Shown here piece after piece: positions 1 through 10,502 of a stretch of 35,177 nucleotides of DNA. A model generated the notes under the pieces. It was given only the letters and a program-made list of their open reading frames with translations, searched no databases and was not told the origin of the DNA. This DNA is from Mycobacterium sp. (GTDB lineage Bacteria; Actinomycetota; Actinomycetes; Mycobacteriales; Mycobacteriaceae), in assembly GCF_019243155.1 (NCBI RefSeq), contig NZ_JAFAUS010000278.1:1-35177 (forward strand), read 5' to 3'. Position numbers and translations under genes: made by a program. Numbering within the stretch: position 1 is the stretch's first letter; each line of letters begins with the position of its first letter.

Positions 1-178
1 CAGCCGGCATCACGCCGTAATCGTGGACACCGGAACGGGTTTCATGATCACCGACGTGCGGTCGACCAATGGTGTCGAGGTGCAGGGGCAGCGCATTGCG
101 CCCAGGGCCACCCTGACCGACGGGGACCACATCCTGATCGGCAACTCCGAGTTCGTCTTCGAAGTCCTCTCGGCCTGA
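1..178 (+). CDS. embR: C-terminal FHA domain of an EmbR-like transcriptional regulator (5' truncated by window)
   Basis: Frame from base 2 reads SRHHAVIVDTGTGFMITDVRSTNGVEVQGQRIAPRATLTDGDHILIGNSEFVFEVLSA*, closely resembling the remembered C-terminus of M. tuberculosis EmbR (SRHHAVIVDTGTNYVINDLRSSNGVHVQ...). Confidence 0.75.
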   Translation, partial: SRHHAVIVDTGTGFMITDVRSTNGVEVQGQRIAPRATLTDGDHILIGNSEFVFEVLSA

Positions 179-181
179 GGC

Positions 182-805
182 CTATCCGTTCAACCTGGCG
201 GCCAGCGTGTCCACGCCAGGACCCGCAAGGTCGGCGACCGCCGCGGGTCGCCCGCTCATCGCCATCAGCAGCGCCTCGCCGGGCCCGGTGACCTCGGGTC
301 CGTTGCCATGCGCCCAGTCGACGTCGGCGGCGCGCAGTCGCAGCCCCCGAATCCTGCGTCCCGCACCGAGTCTCGGATTGCCGGGCACCAGGCCCAGGAC
401 CCGCTCGAGCCGGTCGGTGGGCACGGTACGCGGCCGGCCGAGGGCGCGGCGGATGTCCTGGTGGTGGATCGTGCCGTCGACGAGCGCGATCATGCCGCCG
501 AAACCCGCTGTCAGGCCGCGTGGTTGGAGATGATGGCGCAAAAACTCGAGTAGCTGCTGCGGACCGAGGGACGAGAACTCGTCGACACCGATCTGGTTGG
601 TGCGCACGATCCAGCCCTTCGCGAACCGCTTCACCAGTTGCGCCGTGCTGAGCTCCTCATAGCTGATCACATGCGCGACAACGTCTTTGACGTTCCACTT
701 GGTACACAAGGTGGGCGCCTCCCAATCCTGCGGCGTCAAAGTGGCCAGGAATTCGGCGAGGTCGGCCCGCTCGGCACGGGCCATGGTCATCAGGTCCGCG
801 GTCAT
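182..805 (-). CDS. Mycothiol-dependent maleylpyruvate isomerase-like / DinB-fold (TIGR03083-type) protein
   Basis: 207-aa ORF with N-terminal ERADLAEFLATLTPQDWEAPTLCTKWNVKDVVAHV motif; start overlaps upstream gene stop by 4 nt (ATGA). Confidence 0.8.
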   Translation of the reverse strand: MTADLMTMARAERADLAEFLATLTPQDWEAPTLCTKWNVKDVVAHVISYEELSTAQLVKRFAKGWIVRTNQIGVDEFSSLGPQQLLEFLRHHLQPRGLTAGFGGMIALVDGTIHHQDIRRALGRPRTVPTDRLERVLGLVPGNPRLGAGRRIRGLRLRAADVDWAHGNGPEVTGPGEALLMAMSGRPAAVADLAGPGVDTLAARLNG

Positions 806-1290
806 TCCGCGACCTCAGTGCTCATCAGCTGGGTGTAGCGACCAAGGTAAAGCGGCCAGCCCGCGTCGCCGTCGACGCCGTCGGCGAGGGACTGCCATCC
901 CGGACCGTGGCGGTCAAGATGGCGGTGTTCGATCTCGACGAGGGTGCGCTCGGCCGACTGCGCGGTGAAGCGGACTTCGACTTCGCTGGCCTTCCCGGGG
1001 TCGGTTTCCAGCTGCCATGTCGCGCCGATGTGCCACGCGAAGACCAGGCGCCGCGGCGGTTCGAAGGCCAGGATGCGCGCCCACCGGCAGACGCTGCCGT
1101 CGACGCCGCGGTCGTAGATGTCGCCTCCCACCCGGGGTTCCAGCACCGTCTCGGCGATCGGGACCGCCAACAGGTTGTGGTCGCGGGGTTTGATGGCCCC
1201 GAATTGATCGGTGAAGACGGCGAACGCGCGCTCGATGGGTGCGTTGACCACCACGTGGTGCGCGACGTTCGGGGTTCGCTGCGGCGTCAT
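802..1290 (-). CDS. SRPBCC / AHSA1-type (activator of Hsp90 ATPase homolog) domain protein
   Basis: 162-aa ORF with VNAPIERAFAVFTDQFG...VGGDIYDRG...EPPRRLVFAWHIG; ATGA overlaps on both sides indicate an operon. Confidence 0.85.
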   Translation of the reverse strand: MTPQRTPNVAHHVVVNAPIERAFAVFTDQFGAIKPRDHNLLAVPIAETVLEPRVGGDIYDRGVDGSVCRWARILAFEPPRRLVFAWHIGATWQLETDPGKASEVEVRFTAQSAERTLVEIEHRHLDRHGPGWQSLADGVDGDAGWPLYLGRYTQLMSTEVAE

Positions 1291-1610
1291 AGGGCTTCTC
1301 CCTTGCTCTCGTCGATGGTCTGGGCGTAGTTGGTGAGCGCTTGCGTCCAGAACCGGTCGAGGTCGGCACGTAGGGCCTCGAGACCGGTCGGGTCGAGCTG
1401 GTAGACCCGCCGGGTTCCCGCGGCGCGGTCGCGCACCAGCCCGGCGGACTTGAGCACCTTGAGGTGTTGGGACACCGCGGGCCGGCTCACGGGCAGGTCG
1501 CGGGCCAGTTCACCGACCGCCAGCGGACCGTGGGCGAGCCGCTCCACGATGGCCCGTCGCGTGCCGTCGCCCAGGGCCAGCCAGGCGTTATCGCTTCGGT
1601 AAGCGGCCAC
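1287..1610 (-). CDS. ArsR-family winged-helix repressor
   Basis: ALGDGTRRAIVERLAHGPLAVGELARDLPVSRPAVSQHLKVLKSAGLVRDRAAGTRRVYQL is a classic ArsR HTH; GTG start at 1610 preferred over the longer ORF (to 1703) because the promoter-like region lies upstream of it. Confidence 0.85.
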   Translation of the reverse strand: MAAYRSDNAWLALGDGTRRAIVERLAHGPLAVGELARDLPVSRPAVSQHLKVLKSAGLVRDRAAGTRRVYQLDPTGLEALRADLDRFWTQALTNYAQTIDESKGEAL

Positions 1611-1615
1611 GAACT

Positions 1616-1647
1616 GTAAGTGTAGGCTTACGGAGCTTGCGATCCAA
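1616..1647 (-). promoter_or_regulatory. Candidate leaderless promoter plus operator for the ArsR operon
   Basis: On the minus strand: TTGGAT (1642-1647), 17-nt spacer, TACACT (1619-1624), 8 nt to GTG start; inverted repeat GTAAG-N6-CTTAC (1616-1631) covers the -10. Confidence 0.5.
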
Positions 1648-1778
1648 TAGGCCCACTGCGTGGGACGCAAGAATTTCGCAAGAATCTCTAGACCATCTAG
1701 CAAGCGGGCTGTCGCAACCTTGTGTTGTCGGTCATCGGGGCCGACCCAAGATAAATACGGCAGATAGGAATCACCACC

Positions 1779-1994
1779 ATGAAGGACATGAAGGTCTCCA
1801 AGCTTCGCGTCGCCGCGGGCGTCGGGCTGACCACCATCGGTCTGTCACTCGCCGGGTCCCTGATGCCGGCCGTCGCCTCCGCGAGCCCCTACGTTCCGCA
1901 CAGCGGTCCGTTACACCCGATTCGCCACTACGCCGCGAACTTCATCAACCCCGGCTGGGCGATCACCCACCCGCTTCGCTCCAGCCTTCCGTGA
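1779..1994 (+). CDS. Small secreted protein (71 aa)
   Basis: MKDMKVSKLRVAAGVGLTTIGLSLAGSLMPAVASAS: basic n-region, hydrophobic core and AxA-like cleavage site, followed by a short mature peptide. Confidence 0.65.
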   Translation: MKDMKVSKLRVAAGVGLTTIGLSLAGSLMPAVASASPYVPHSGPLHPIRHYAANFINPGWAITHPLRSSLP

Positions 1995-2017
1995 CCCTGA
2001 GGTCGCTTGCACGAAAC

Positions 2018-2056
2018 AATCTGCCCCGCTTCCGGTTTGAAGAAGCGGGGCAGATT
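2018..2056. terminator. Bidirectional intrinsic-terminator-like hairpin between convergent genes
   Basis: AATCTGCCCCGCTTC (2018-2032) - 9 nt loop - GAAGCGGGGCAGATT (2042-2056), a perfect 15-bp stem between the + small ORF and embC (-). Confidence 0.75.
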
Positions 2057-2078
2057 CGTTGTTGCGGCAGTCTGGACG

Positions 2079-5000
2079 TCAGTGTCGCAGCGGCGCGGGG
2101 TTCCACAGGCCGCTGCGCGTCGCCACCCCCAACTGCAACTGAGCGGGCTGGGCGTCGGGGTAGTACGGCGTCAACCGCTGTAACGAGCCCCAGTCCCGCG
2201 ACCAGTCTTCCTTCAGATAGGTGGCGATGGTGGTCGCCTTCAACAGCAATTCGGTGACGCCCAGCGGGCCGCCGCCGTTGTTGTCCATCACCGGGGAGTT
2301 GGCCTCGGCGCCGAACCGGTCGGGCAGGATGCGCCATTTCGGCGCCTCGTCGACGCCGTTCTGATGACCGAACGGCCGCTGGCACGGGAATGCCAGTCCG
2401 ACAAGCCAATCCAAGAACACCGGGTCGACGGAGCCCACCACGTCCTGCAGCGTGCTCAGTTGCGGAATCCGCGGCGGAGTGAGCGCGATCCAGTGCTGCG
2501 GAGCCAGGTCTTCGTCGTTGGCGACCAGGCGGACCTGGGTCGCGTTGCTCGGGATCGCCGAGCGCGCCAGCCGCAGGTTACGCCAGGCCGGCGACGCCCC
2601 GACGTCCGAGAACTGCAGTGAGCCACCGGATTTCCCGGCGGCCGCCTCGTCGTCGGTGGCCCATTGCAGCTGCACCTCGTGGGCGTCGAACCGGCCCGCG
2701 GCCGACACGACCATCAGCGGCCGGGCCTGGTCGCGGGCGGGCAGTCGATACCAGCCCGACCGCAGCCGGGCGACGACCTGAACACCCGACCGCCAACTTC
2801 CCAGCACCGGCGTGCGGGCGGGGTCGAGGTTGTAGGGCAGCGCGGCGGGCGAGCCGTTGATCCCCGGTGCCTGGGTGGTGCCGCCCTCGGTGCCGGCCTG
2901 ATTGGTGGTCGCGGTCTTGTCCTCGTCGTTGACGAAGCTGCGGTCGCCCGGGCGTTCCATCACCGGGTCGGCGCGGACGTCAGCGGGAATGCCGTTGGGG
3001 GTGAAGGCTTCCGACAACCCGGCTCCCAGCGCGTCGGCCACCGGCCCCGTCACCGGCGAGAGCATGCCGATGTTGGGATCCTGCTCCACCAGCACGTCTT
3101 CGGCCAGTCCGCAGGACTTACCGGCCAGCGCCTCGAGGTTCGACCGGCCCACCGACCACGCCGGATACTGCCCGGTCATCGCCAGGGTCAGCGATGCCAC
3201 CTCGAAGACAACCAGCAGCCAGGTGGCAACCGCCAACGGAGACTGGATGATTCGTTCGGCCCGCGTGCCGTTCGGGGTCCCCGAGTCGGTGGCAACGAAG
3301 TGGAACCACGCCCCCAACAACAACACCACTACGGTCAGGCCCAGCAGTGCCGTCGCAAACGCGTAGTGCCAGGCGGGAAATTCGTTCGACCAAGGCACCC
3401 CGAAATTTGACACGTACCACCAGCCGTTGACGCTGGCGAAGGACAGCGCCACCAGAAACAGCACGACGGCGGCGAACACGGTGCGGTTGCGTCGCGACCG
3501 CATGGCCCCGGCGGTGACCGCGACCGCGGCCAGCGCGCCCAGTGATCCGGCCAGGCCCGCGAACACCCCGAAGTGGTGCGTCCACTTGGTGGGGGTGAAC
3601 ATCATCGCCAGGAACGAAATGATGGTGATGCCCATGATGCGCAGACTCGGTCCGCTGGCGGTGCCCGGAATTCGGCCCTTGCGCAACGACATTGCCACCG
3701 AGATGCCGAGCGCGAGCAGCAGCGCCAGGACGGCGAAGCGCCGGGCGACCGACCCGTCCGGGCTGGCCATGAACAGCCGCTCGTAGCGGATGTGTTCGTC
3801 GAACCAGCTCAGGCTCGGCCCGACGGCCCGCTTGAGGGCGGTGGCCTGGATCTCGCCGGCCAGGGTCTGGTCGCGGAAGATCAGGATGATCGTGACGGTG
3901 GCCGCGGCGAGCAAGGGCGCCACCAGTGGCAGCGCGCCGAACCGCTTGTATCTGCGGTGCAGGATGGTGCGCAGCGGGCCGATCGCCACCAGCAGCGCAC
4001 CGATCGAGGCGATCCCCGTGGGCCCCGAGAACAGGGTCAGCGCGCCGATGATGCAGGCGATCGCGACCGGCAGCAGCCTGCTGGTGGCCACCGCCCGTTC
4101 CACCGAGCACCAGGTCAGCAGGATGCCCAGCGCGATGATCGGCTCGGGCCGCAGGCCGTTGTCCAGCGGCAGCCACACGGCGAGGAACATGCCCGCCGCC
4201 GTCCATGCCGCGGCGCGGTTCTTCTTGACCGCGTCGCCCAGGCGGGGGATGACTTCACGGCTGATCGCCCACCAGCAGGTCAGCGCCATCACCAAGGTGG
4301 GCAGCCGCATCCAGACGCTGGATGTGCTGACGTGCGCCCACAGCGCGAGCAGGTCGTAGTACCAGCCGAACGGGGCCTCGGGCGTGCCGATCCACCGGTA
4401 GTAGTTGGCCATGTAGCCGGCGTGCTCGGACACCCGGGCCATGGTCAGGATGTAGCCGTCGTCGGAGGTGTTGGCGCCGACGAAATGCCACCACGTCAGC
4501 ACGGCGATGACGAGGGCGTCCAGCCCGCCGATCGACCACCAGCGCGGCGGCAGGAAGCGGCGGTGCCGGGTGCCGTCGGCGGTGTCGAGCACGTGCAGCG
4601 CCGCCAGCGCGGCGACGGTCAGCACCACCCCGAGGATCATCGCGGCCAGCTTCAGCGTGGTGGGGCTGCTGCTGTAGCGGGTGTCGATGGTCGCCGAGAA
4701 GCTCAGGCCCGGGGGCGTCAGTCCAGCCAGGTCGGTGAACACGCCGACGATCTGCGGGCGGAAGTCGTAGCCACTGCGCTCGCCGCGCAGGGGTGAGCCG
4801 GGGTGCTCCGCGTTCGGTCCTTGCGTCAGCCCGACGAATTCGGCGGTGACCCGGTCGGCGTGGGCGGTGAAGGTCAGCCGCTGGCATGCCGGGCTGAGGA
4901 CCTGGCTCAGCGGGGCGCTGACCACCGGAACGTTGCGCACCACGAGCACCAGCTCGTCGTTGGCGCGCAGGATGAGCAGCCCGCGGTCGACGGCCTTGGG

Positions 5001-5336
5001 GGCCTGTTTGGGCACAGTCGACAGCAGCACCGTCTTGGACGCGTTCTGCGGGCCGGCCAATCCGGCGGCGGCCTGGCACGGGATGGTGACGTTCAGCTCG
5101 GTGGCGACGTACCCGATCAGCGGCGCCTCGACGCTGTTGAACGTGCCGTTCTGGGGCCAGTTCAGGTGCGCGGTGGTCTGGTTGACCGGCAGCAGCGGGG
5201 TGGCGATCGCCAGCAGGGCTCCGAGTAGACCGGCGACGGTAGCGACCAGCCGGGCGATCCGGTGGTTTCCTTCCGTGTCGTTCACGGAGCTAGATGCTAG
5301 TTCTTCGGCCGTCTGCCGCGAGGTGTCGGTGCTCAT
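2079..5336 (-). CDS. embC: Arabinosyltransferase EmbC
   Basis: [82 protein letters not shown]...; near full-length match to remembered EmbC. Start moved inside the ORF (4-nt overlap with aftA stop). Confidence 0.97.
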   Translation of the reverse strand: MSTDTSRQTAEELASSSVNDTEGNHRIARLVATVAGLLGALLAIATPLLPVNQTTAHLNWPQNGTFNSVEAPLIGYVATELNVTIPCQAAAGLAGPQNASKTVLLSTVPKQAPKAVDRGLLILRANDELVLVVRNVPVVSAPLSQVLSPACQRLTFTAHADRVTAEFVGLTQGPNAEHPGSPLRGERSGYDFRPQIVGVFTDLAGLTPPGLSFSATIDTRYSSSPTTLKLAAMILGVVLTVAALAALHVLDTADGTRHRRFLPPRWWSIGGLDALVIAVLTWWHFVGANTSDDGYILTMARVSEHAGYMANYYRWIGTPEAPFGWYYDLLALWAHVSTSSVWMRLPTLVMALTCWWAISREVIPRLGDAVKKNRAAAWTAAGMFLAVWLPLDNGLRPEPIIALGILLTWCSVERAVATSRLLPVAIACIIGALTLFSGPTGIASIGALLVAIGPLRTILHRRYKRFGALPLVAPLLAAATVTIILIFRDQTLAGEIQATALKRAVGPSLSWFDEHIRYERLFMASPDGSVARRFAVLALLLALGISVAMSLRKGRIPGTASGPSLRIMGITIISFLAMMFTPTKWTHHFGVFAGLAGSLGALAAVAVTAGAMRSRRNRTVFAAVVLFLVALSFASVNGWWYVSNFGVPWSNEFPAWHYAFATALLGLTVVVLLLGAWFHFVATDSGTPNGTRAERIIQSPLAVATWLLVVFEVASLTLAMTGQYPAWSVGRSNLEALAGKSCGLAEDVLVEQDPNIGMLSPVTGPVADALGAGLSEAFTPNGIPADVRADPVMERPGDRSFVNDEDKTATTNQAGTEGGTTQAPGINGSPAALPYNLDPARTPVLGSWRSGVQVVARLRSGWYRLPARDQARPLMVVSAAGRFDAHEVQLQWATDDEAAAGKSGGSLQFSDVGASPAWRNLRLARSAIPSNATQVRLVANDEDLAPQHWIALTPPRIPQLSTLQDVVGSVDPVFLDWLVGLAFPCQRPFGHQNGVDEAPKWRILPDRFGAEANSPVMDNNGGGPLGVTELLLKATTIATYLKEDWSRDWGSLQRLTPYYPDAQPAQLQLGVATRSGLWNPAPLRH

Positions 5337-7261
5337 CGGCCGCTCGCCACGGGCTGGGCCGCCGGCTTGCGCACGGCCAGGACGAACGGACCGACGCTCT
5401 GGACGGCGAAAGCCGGGCTGTCGAACAGGGCGCCACGCAGATCGACGGTGTAGCGGCGCACGTTGGGCTGGTTGGGATACACGTCCTCGGCCAGCCGAAG
5501 GGTGTAGTTGCCTACTGCGCCGCGCCGCATCAGGAAGACCGTCGGGGGCGGCCACGGGCAGGTGTCCAGGGCGTGGATCAACTCGTCGGCGGTCTTGAGC
5601 GTGGCCCACTTGTTGATCTGCGCGGCGCGCAGGTCGAACTGCGCGAGCGGGTTGGCGTAGTGCGACGTCAGTCCCTGGAATCCCCAGTAGGGGTAAAAGG
5701 ACAGGAAGCTGTAGTCAGCGGTCATCACCACGGTCTGGTTGCGGGGCTTGCCGGTCTCCCGCACGATCGCGGCGTCGATGGTGGGGTAGAACTTCTCCGA
5801 GCTGGGCGGCCGCCGGTCGCCGCGCTGCCCGCCGCCGTCGGTGTCGGTGTAGGCGATGGTGAGGTCCGGCCGCAGCACGTCGGGGATGTCCTGGCTGAAC
5901 GCGATCGCGGCGGCCAGGCCGATGGCACCCGCTACCGGGACGATCGACCGTTGCGCCCCCCGGCTCCAGTCGCGGTCGACGGCTCGCGCGGTTAGCGCCC
6001 GGGTGGCTTCCAGGAAGCCGAACACACCGGCGACGACCAGCAGCACGGTCAGCGTCGGCTGCAGCCGGAACGACAACAGCGTCGTGCGCGCCAGCGTGGT
6101 CAGCATCGACAACAGCGACCACAGGTAGACGGCCAGCACGCCGATCGTCAGTGCCGCCGCCCGCACCGACGAGCCGGCGCGCACCGCCAGCCACAGCGTG
6201 CCCACCATGCAGACCGTTCCGAGCAGCGAGAACTGCAGCATCGGGAAGGTCAGCACGGCGCCGTCGGCCGGCAGGTAGTGGTTGGCGCTACCGGTGTTGC
6301 TGATCGGGCTGTGCGCCGCCCGCAGCAGAAACGGTGTCCAGGTGATGGCGCCGATCGCCGCCGCGAGGACGGCGACGACGGCCAGCCGCCGCAGCGGATC
6401 GAATGTGGCCTTGACGCCGCTAGCCCGCCAGCGCGCCGCGGCCAGCCCGCATCCCATCAATGCGAGCGTGAAGGCGCTGAAAGCGAACAGCAGCGGGTAC
6501 CAGGTGGCCGTCCAGCCGAGGAACAACCCGGTGCCGACCACCGCCGCCCAGCCGCCCGACCGCGCGCCACCGCGCAGGCCCGACCACGCAAGCACCAGCA
6601 CTGGCGGCAGCAGCACCGTGATCATCGCCGAGTACGGCTCGGGCGAGCTGTAGGCCAACGCGACCGCCGCGGATGCGGTGGTGACGGTCAGCGCGTATTC
6701 GAAGCGGACCAACCGCCCCCACAACACCAGGGCGACCGCGACGGCGACGGTGATCGAGGTGATGGCCCACGGCTTGAAGATCTCCCAGGCCGGTGTCCCG
6801 CTGAGCGCCGCGGCGCGCCCGCCGATCCAGAACCAGCCCGGCGGATAGTAGGGCGGCAGCCCGATGTAGGTCATGTCCGCCAGGGCTGGGCTGTCGGCGA
6901 GCCGGGTCAGGTACTCGGTGCGGAACTGCTGGTCGACGGAGATGCCGAACAGATACAGCTTGGTCGCCCCGAGCGGCATGCCCAGCGTGACGACGGTGAA
7001 CGCGGACACGAAGACCAGGCCGCCGAGCTGTGCCGCCAGCCGGCCACGGGGACGGGTGGAACGCCGCCACAGCCAGCCGACCGCGACCAGACCGGCCAGG
7101 CAGCCGACCTGCCCGACGGTGGTCAGCGCGTGCAGCTGGTTGGACGACGGGAAGGCGGGCCATTGAACGCGGGCGATGGCCGTCAGCGACAGCACCGCGA
7201 CAACAACGGCCACCATCGCCGCAACTGCCATCTGGCCCAGGGCGGCCAGCGCGTTACGCAT
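5333..7261 (-). CDS. aftA: Galactofuran terminal/priming arabinofuranosyltransferase AftA
   Basis: [26 protein letters not shown]...[24 protein letters not shown]...; matches Rv3792; immediately upstream of embC. Confidence 0.96.
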   Translation of the reverse strand: MRNALAALGQMAVAAMVAVVVAVLSLTAIARVQWPAFPSSNQLHALTTVGQVGCLAGLVAVGWLWRRSTRPRGRLAAQLGGLVFVSAFTVVTLGMPLGATKLYLFGISVDQQFRTEYLTRLADSPALADMTYIGLPPYYPPGWFWIGGRAAALSGTPAWEIFKPWAITSITVAVAVALVLWGRLVRFEYALTVTTASAAVALAYSSPEPYSAMITVLLPPVLVLAWSGLRGGARSGGWAAVVGTGLFLGWTATWYPLLFAFSAFTLALMGCGLAAARWRASGVKATFDPLRRLAVVAVLAAAIGAITWTPFLLRAAHSPISNTGSANHYLPADGAVLTFPMLQFSLLGTVCMVGTLWLAVRAGSSVRAAALTIGVLAVYLWSLLSMLTTLARTTLLSFRLQPTLTVLLVVAGVFGFLEATRALTARAVDRDWSRGAQRSIVPVAGAIGLAAAIAFSQDIPDVLRPDLTIAYTDTDGGGQRGDRRPPSSEKFYPTIDAAIVRETGKPRNQTVVMTADYSFLSFYPYWGFQGLTSHYANPLAQFDLRAAQINKWATLKTADELIHALDTCPWPPPTVFLMRRGAVGNYTLRLAEDVYPNQPNVRRYTVDLRGALFDSPAFAVQSVGPFVLAVRKPAAQPVASGR

Positions 7262-7263
7262 GA

Positions 7264-8028
7264 TCAGATTGGCAACTTGCGGAAGATTGTCCGCGGGATG
7301 TGTCGCAACACGATCATCACGTACCGGAATGCTGCTGGGGCCCAAACCAATTCCTTACCTTTTGCGGCCGAGGTCACCGCGAGGTTGGCGACGTACTCCT
7401 TATCGACGGTCAGCGGCGCTTCCTTGACGTGCGCGCTCATCCGGGTACGTACCTGGCCGGGCCGGATCACCAGAACACGAACGCCGAACTCGCGCAACGC
7501 TTCTGCCAATCCGAGATAGAAACCGTCGAGCCCCGCTTTGGTGGAGCCGTAGACGAAGTTGGACCGCCGCACCCGCTCCCCGGCCACGGTGCTCATCGCG
7601 ATGATCTGGCCGAAGCCCTGAGCACGCATCTTCTCGCCCAGCAACACGCCCACCGAAACAGCGGCGGTGTAGTTGATCTCGGCGGCCAGCACGGCCTTGC
7701 GCTGGTTCTGCCACAGCTCCTCGGCGTCGCCGAGGATGCCGAACGCGACGATCACCACGTCGACATCGCCGTCGGCGAATGCCTCGTCGATCATCTTGGG
7801 GTGGCTGTCGGGGTCGGTGGCCTCGAAGTCGATCAGCTGCACCGACTTCGCGCCGGCCGCCTTCATCTGGGCCACCGCGTCGTCGCGGCCCGGGTCATTG
7901 GGCATGGCGGCCAGCACAATCCGCGCGTGGGCGTTCTTCAGGTAGCGCTCACAGATGGCGAGCCCGATCTCGGAGGTACCGCCCAGCAGCAGGATGGTCT
8001 GCGGATTTCCTACGGCATCGAGCACCAT
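7264..8028 (-). CDS. dprE2: Decaprenylphosphoryl-2-keto-ribose reductase (SDR family)
   Basis: [30 protein letters not shown]...; SDR fold, adjacent to dprE1 and aftA as in Rv3790-3792. Confidence 0.96.
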   Translation of the reverse strand: MVLDAVGNPQTILLLGGTSEIGLAICERYLKNAHARIVLAAMPNDPGRDDAVAQMKAAGAKSVQLIDFEATDPDSHPKMIDEAFADGDVDVVIVAFGILGDAEELWQNQRKAVLAAEINYTAAVSVGVLLGEKMRAQGFGQIIAMSTVAGERVRRSNFVYGSTKAGLDGFYLGLAEALREFGVRVLVIRPGQVRTRMSAHVKEAPLTVDKEYVANLAVTSAAKGKELVWAPAAFRYVMIVLRHIPRTIFRKLPI

Positions 8029-9420
8029 TTAGAGCAACTCCAAACGTCGGGCCATGTCGGACGCGAACACCCGTTCGGGGTCCGCCCTGCGGCGCACCGC
8101 AATCCACTCGTCGATGCGCGGGTACATGGCGTGGAAGGTGTCGGCGTTCACCCGGGAGTCCTTGGCGGTGTACACCCGCCCGCCGAATTCCAGTACGCGA
8201 CGGTCGAGTTCGTTGAGAAACTCGTTGATCCCCGGCTTGTTGGGGAAATCCATCGCGACGTTCCAGCCCGCCATCGGGAAACTCAGCGGTGCGCGGTTGC
8301 CGGGGCCGAAGAGCTTGAAGACGTTCAACGCCGAGTAGTGGCCGCTGGTCTGAATCCAGCGGATGATGGCCTTGAACTCGTCCATCGCGTCGGGCGGGAC
8401 CAGGAACTGATGTTGGGCGAAACCGCTTGGCCCGTAAGCATTGTTCCAGCCGCTGACCAGATCGAGCATGTGATAGAACTGCGACAGATTCTGGATCTTG
8501 CCGGTGTAGGTTCCGCCCAGCCGGTAATAGATCTCGCCGATAGCCATGAACGACAGTTTGTTCAGCGCGCTGATCGGAAATATGTCCGGCACCGTCAACA
8601 GCTGCGGCGCATCGAATTTCAGCGGATCCTTGGCCAGCTTCTTGGGCAGCTGGTCCAGCGTCGCCAGGCTGCCCCGGCTGACCGCGGCCCGCCCGAGTTT
8701 CGGCGGCGGACTGATCAGGTCGAACCAGGCGCTGGAGTAGGTGTAGTTGCTTTCGCTGCCGTCGAGGTGAACGGCGACCGTCTCGTCGAGGTCCTTGGTG
8801 GCGACGCCGTCGGCGATGAAGTACGCGGTCTCGGTCGGCGTCATCGCGATGGTGGCGCGCAAGACGATGCCCGTCAGCCCGTTACCGCCGACGGTGGCCC
8901 AGAACAGCTCGGCGTCGCTTCCGTCGGGCGTGATCGTGCGGACCGTGCCGTCGGCCATCAGCAGGTCCATGCTGCGCACGTGGTTGCCGAAGCTGCCCGC
9001 GCTGTGGTGGTTCTTGCCGTGGATGTCGCAGGCGATCGCGCCCCCGACGGTGACCTGGCGGGTTCCCGGCAGCACCGGAACCCATAGCCCGAACGGCAGC
9101 GCCGCCTTCATCAACTGGTCCAGGCTGACGCCGGCGTCAACATCGACCAGCCGGGTGTCGGCGCTGATCGAGTGGATGCGATTGAGCCCGGTCATGTCGA
9201 TCACCAGGCCGCCGCCGTTTTGCGCGTTGTCGCCGTAGGACCGGCCCAGCCCGCGCGCGATGACGCCCCGCCCCTTGTGACCGGCCGTGTCGGCGACCTG
9301 GGCGACGGCCTTGGCGATGACCTCGGGATCGCGGGTGGAGAGCACCTGGGCCACCGACGGCGCGGTGCGGCCAAAGCCCATCAGCCGGGTGGTGGTGGTC
9401 GGTACATCGGTGCTCAACAT
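8029..9420 (-). CDS. dprE1: Decaprenylphosphoryl-beta-D-ribose oxidase (FAD-dependent)
   Basis: [29 protein letters not shown]...[18 protein letters not shown]...[23 protein letters not shown]...; Rv3790 ortholog. Confidence 0.97.
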   Translation of the reverse strand: MLSTDVPTTTTRLMGFGRTAPSVAQVLSTRDPEVIAKAVAQVADTAGHKGRGVIARGLGRSYGDNAQNGGGLVIDMTGLNRIHSISADTRLVDVDAGVSLDQLMKAALPFGLWVPVLPGTRQVTVGGAIACDIHGKNHHSAGSFGNHVRSMDLLMADGTVRTITPDGSDAELFWATVGGNGLTGIVLRATIAMTPTETAYFIADGVATKDLDETVAVHLDGSESNYTYSSAWFDLISPPPKLGRAAVSRGSLATLDQLPKKLAKDPLKFDAPQLLTVPDIFPISALNKLSFMAIGEIYYRLGGTYTGKIQNLSQFYHMLDLVSGWNNAYGPSGFAQHQFLVPPDAMDEFKAIIRWIQTSGHYSALNVFKLFGPGNRAPLSFPMAGWNVAMDFPNKPGINEFLNELDRRVLEFGGRVYTAKDSRVNADTFHAMYPRIDEWIAVRRRADPERVFASDMARRLELL

Positions 9421-9452
9421 CGTCAAAGAGGGTACCGCTTGCAGAACACGGC

Positions 9453-9881
9453 TCAGCGGATGCGGAAGATTACCGCCCGTTGCACGACGAAGTTGATCAC
9501 CGTCGCGGTGCCCTGCGCGATCACGAAGGCGACGATGGGAGCCCACCCCCGGTAGTGCAGAAGCACCAGGCACAGATGGTTGAGACCGACCTGCACGGCG
9601 AAGGTGATGGCGTAGAGAACCATGACCGCGACGAACCGGGCGGTGCTGGGAGCCGCCTGGAAGGTCCACCGACGGTTGATCAGGTAGGCCGTGATGGTGC
9701 CGACGATGAAGCTGGTGGCCTTGGACGCGTCGACCTGGACGCCCACGACCTTCCAGAGCAGCATGTAGAGGCTGAAGTCAACCACCGCCGACAGACCGCC
9801 GGTCACGACGAAACGCGTGACCTGCGTGGTCAGGCTCAACTGCGAGACCTGCGGCGCGGAATCGGGCAGCGGGGCAACCAT
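9453..9881 (-). CDS. GtrA-family membrane protein (Rv3789-like)
   Basis: [32 protein letters not shown]...INRRWTF: GtrA motifs; position next to dprE1. Confidence 0.92.
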   Translation of the reverse strand: MVAPLPDSAPQVSQLSLTTQVTRFVVTGGLSAVVDFSLYMLLWKVVGVQVDASKATSFIVGTITAYLINRRWTFQAAPSTARFVAVMVLYAITFAVQVGLNHLCLVLLHYRGWAPIVAFVIAQGTATVINFVVQRAVIFRIR

Positions 9882-9922
9882 TATGCGGAGTCTAACGGTG
9901 GCTCCCCGCGTTCCAGGGGGCG

Positions 9923-10402
9923 CTACTTGGGCAGTTTGACCGAGATCAGTTCGACCTGGTTCTCACCCTGCGGGGTCGAGTAGGTCACGGTGTCGCCCGC
10001 CCGACGGCCGGCGAGGGCCTTGGCCAACGGGCTGCGCGCGGTCAGCGTCTCGGCTTCCCGGCCGACGGGTGTCTCCTCGACGATCGAGATCACATGCATC
10101 GTGACGACCTCACCGTCGGGGAATCGCAGCGTCACCTCGGTGCCACCGGGCAGCGTCGCCGACTCCGGTGAGTCCGACGGCCCGGCGCGCAACCGCCGGT
10201 CCAGTTCGTTGATCCGGTCGGTCAGGACAACCAGCTCGTCGGCGCGCTGGATCGCCTCGGCCGCGTCGCCGTGGTCGCCCACCATGCCGCGGTCGTTCTT
10301 GACTTCGGTTTCCAGACGATCACGCCGCTGCCGTAGCCGGTCCAGTTCCGCGGCCAGATTCTCCCGCGCCGTATCCGCCGCCGATTGGGCTTTCTTGCTC
10401 AC
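9923..10402 (-). CDS. GreA/GreB-like C-terminal domain protein (Rv3788-like)
   Basis: [36 protein letters not shown]...[31 protein letters not shown]; matches remembered Rv3788. Confidence 0.92.
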   Translation of the reverse strand: MSKKAQSAADTARENLAAELDRLRQRRDRLETEVKNDRGMVGDHGDAAEAIQRADELVVLTDRINELDRRLRAGPSDSPESATLPGGTEVTLRFPDGEVVTMHVISIVEETPVGREAETLTARSPLAKALAGRRAGDTVTYSTPQGENQVELISVKLPK

Positions 10403-10502
10403 GTCCGTGGACCTTTCGCCCCGTTTGTCTGGATGGCGTATCAGTGTTGCACCACCGCGGGGCCGCCGCTACCACCAATTTCAGTGATCCGGTCGGCCGG
10501 GG

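Noticed and set aside
3573-4796. 407-aa plus-strand ORF opposite embC
   Set aside because: Antisense shadow ORF; low-complexity Arg/Gln/Gly-rich composition.
6278-7519. 413-aa plus-strand ORF opposite aftA/dprE2
   Set aside because: Antisense shadow ORF across two well-supported genes.
7300-9087. 595-aa plus-strand ORF opposite dprE2/dprE1
   Set aside because: GC-rich antisense shadow spanning two clear genes; His/Arg/Gln-rich nonsense composition.
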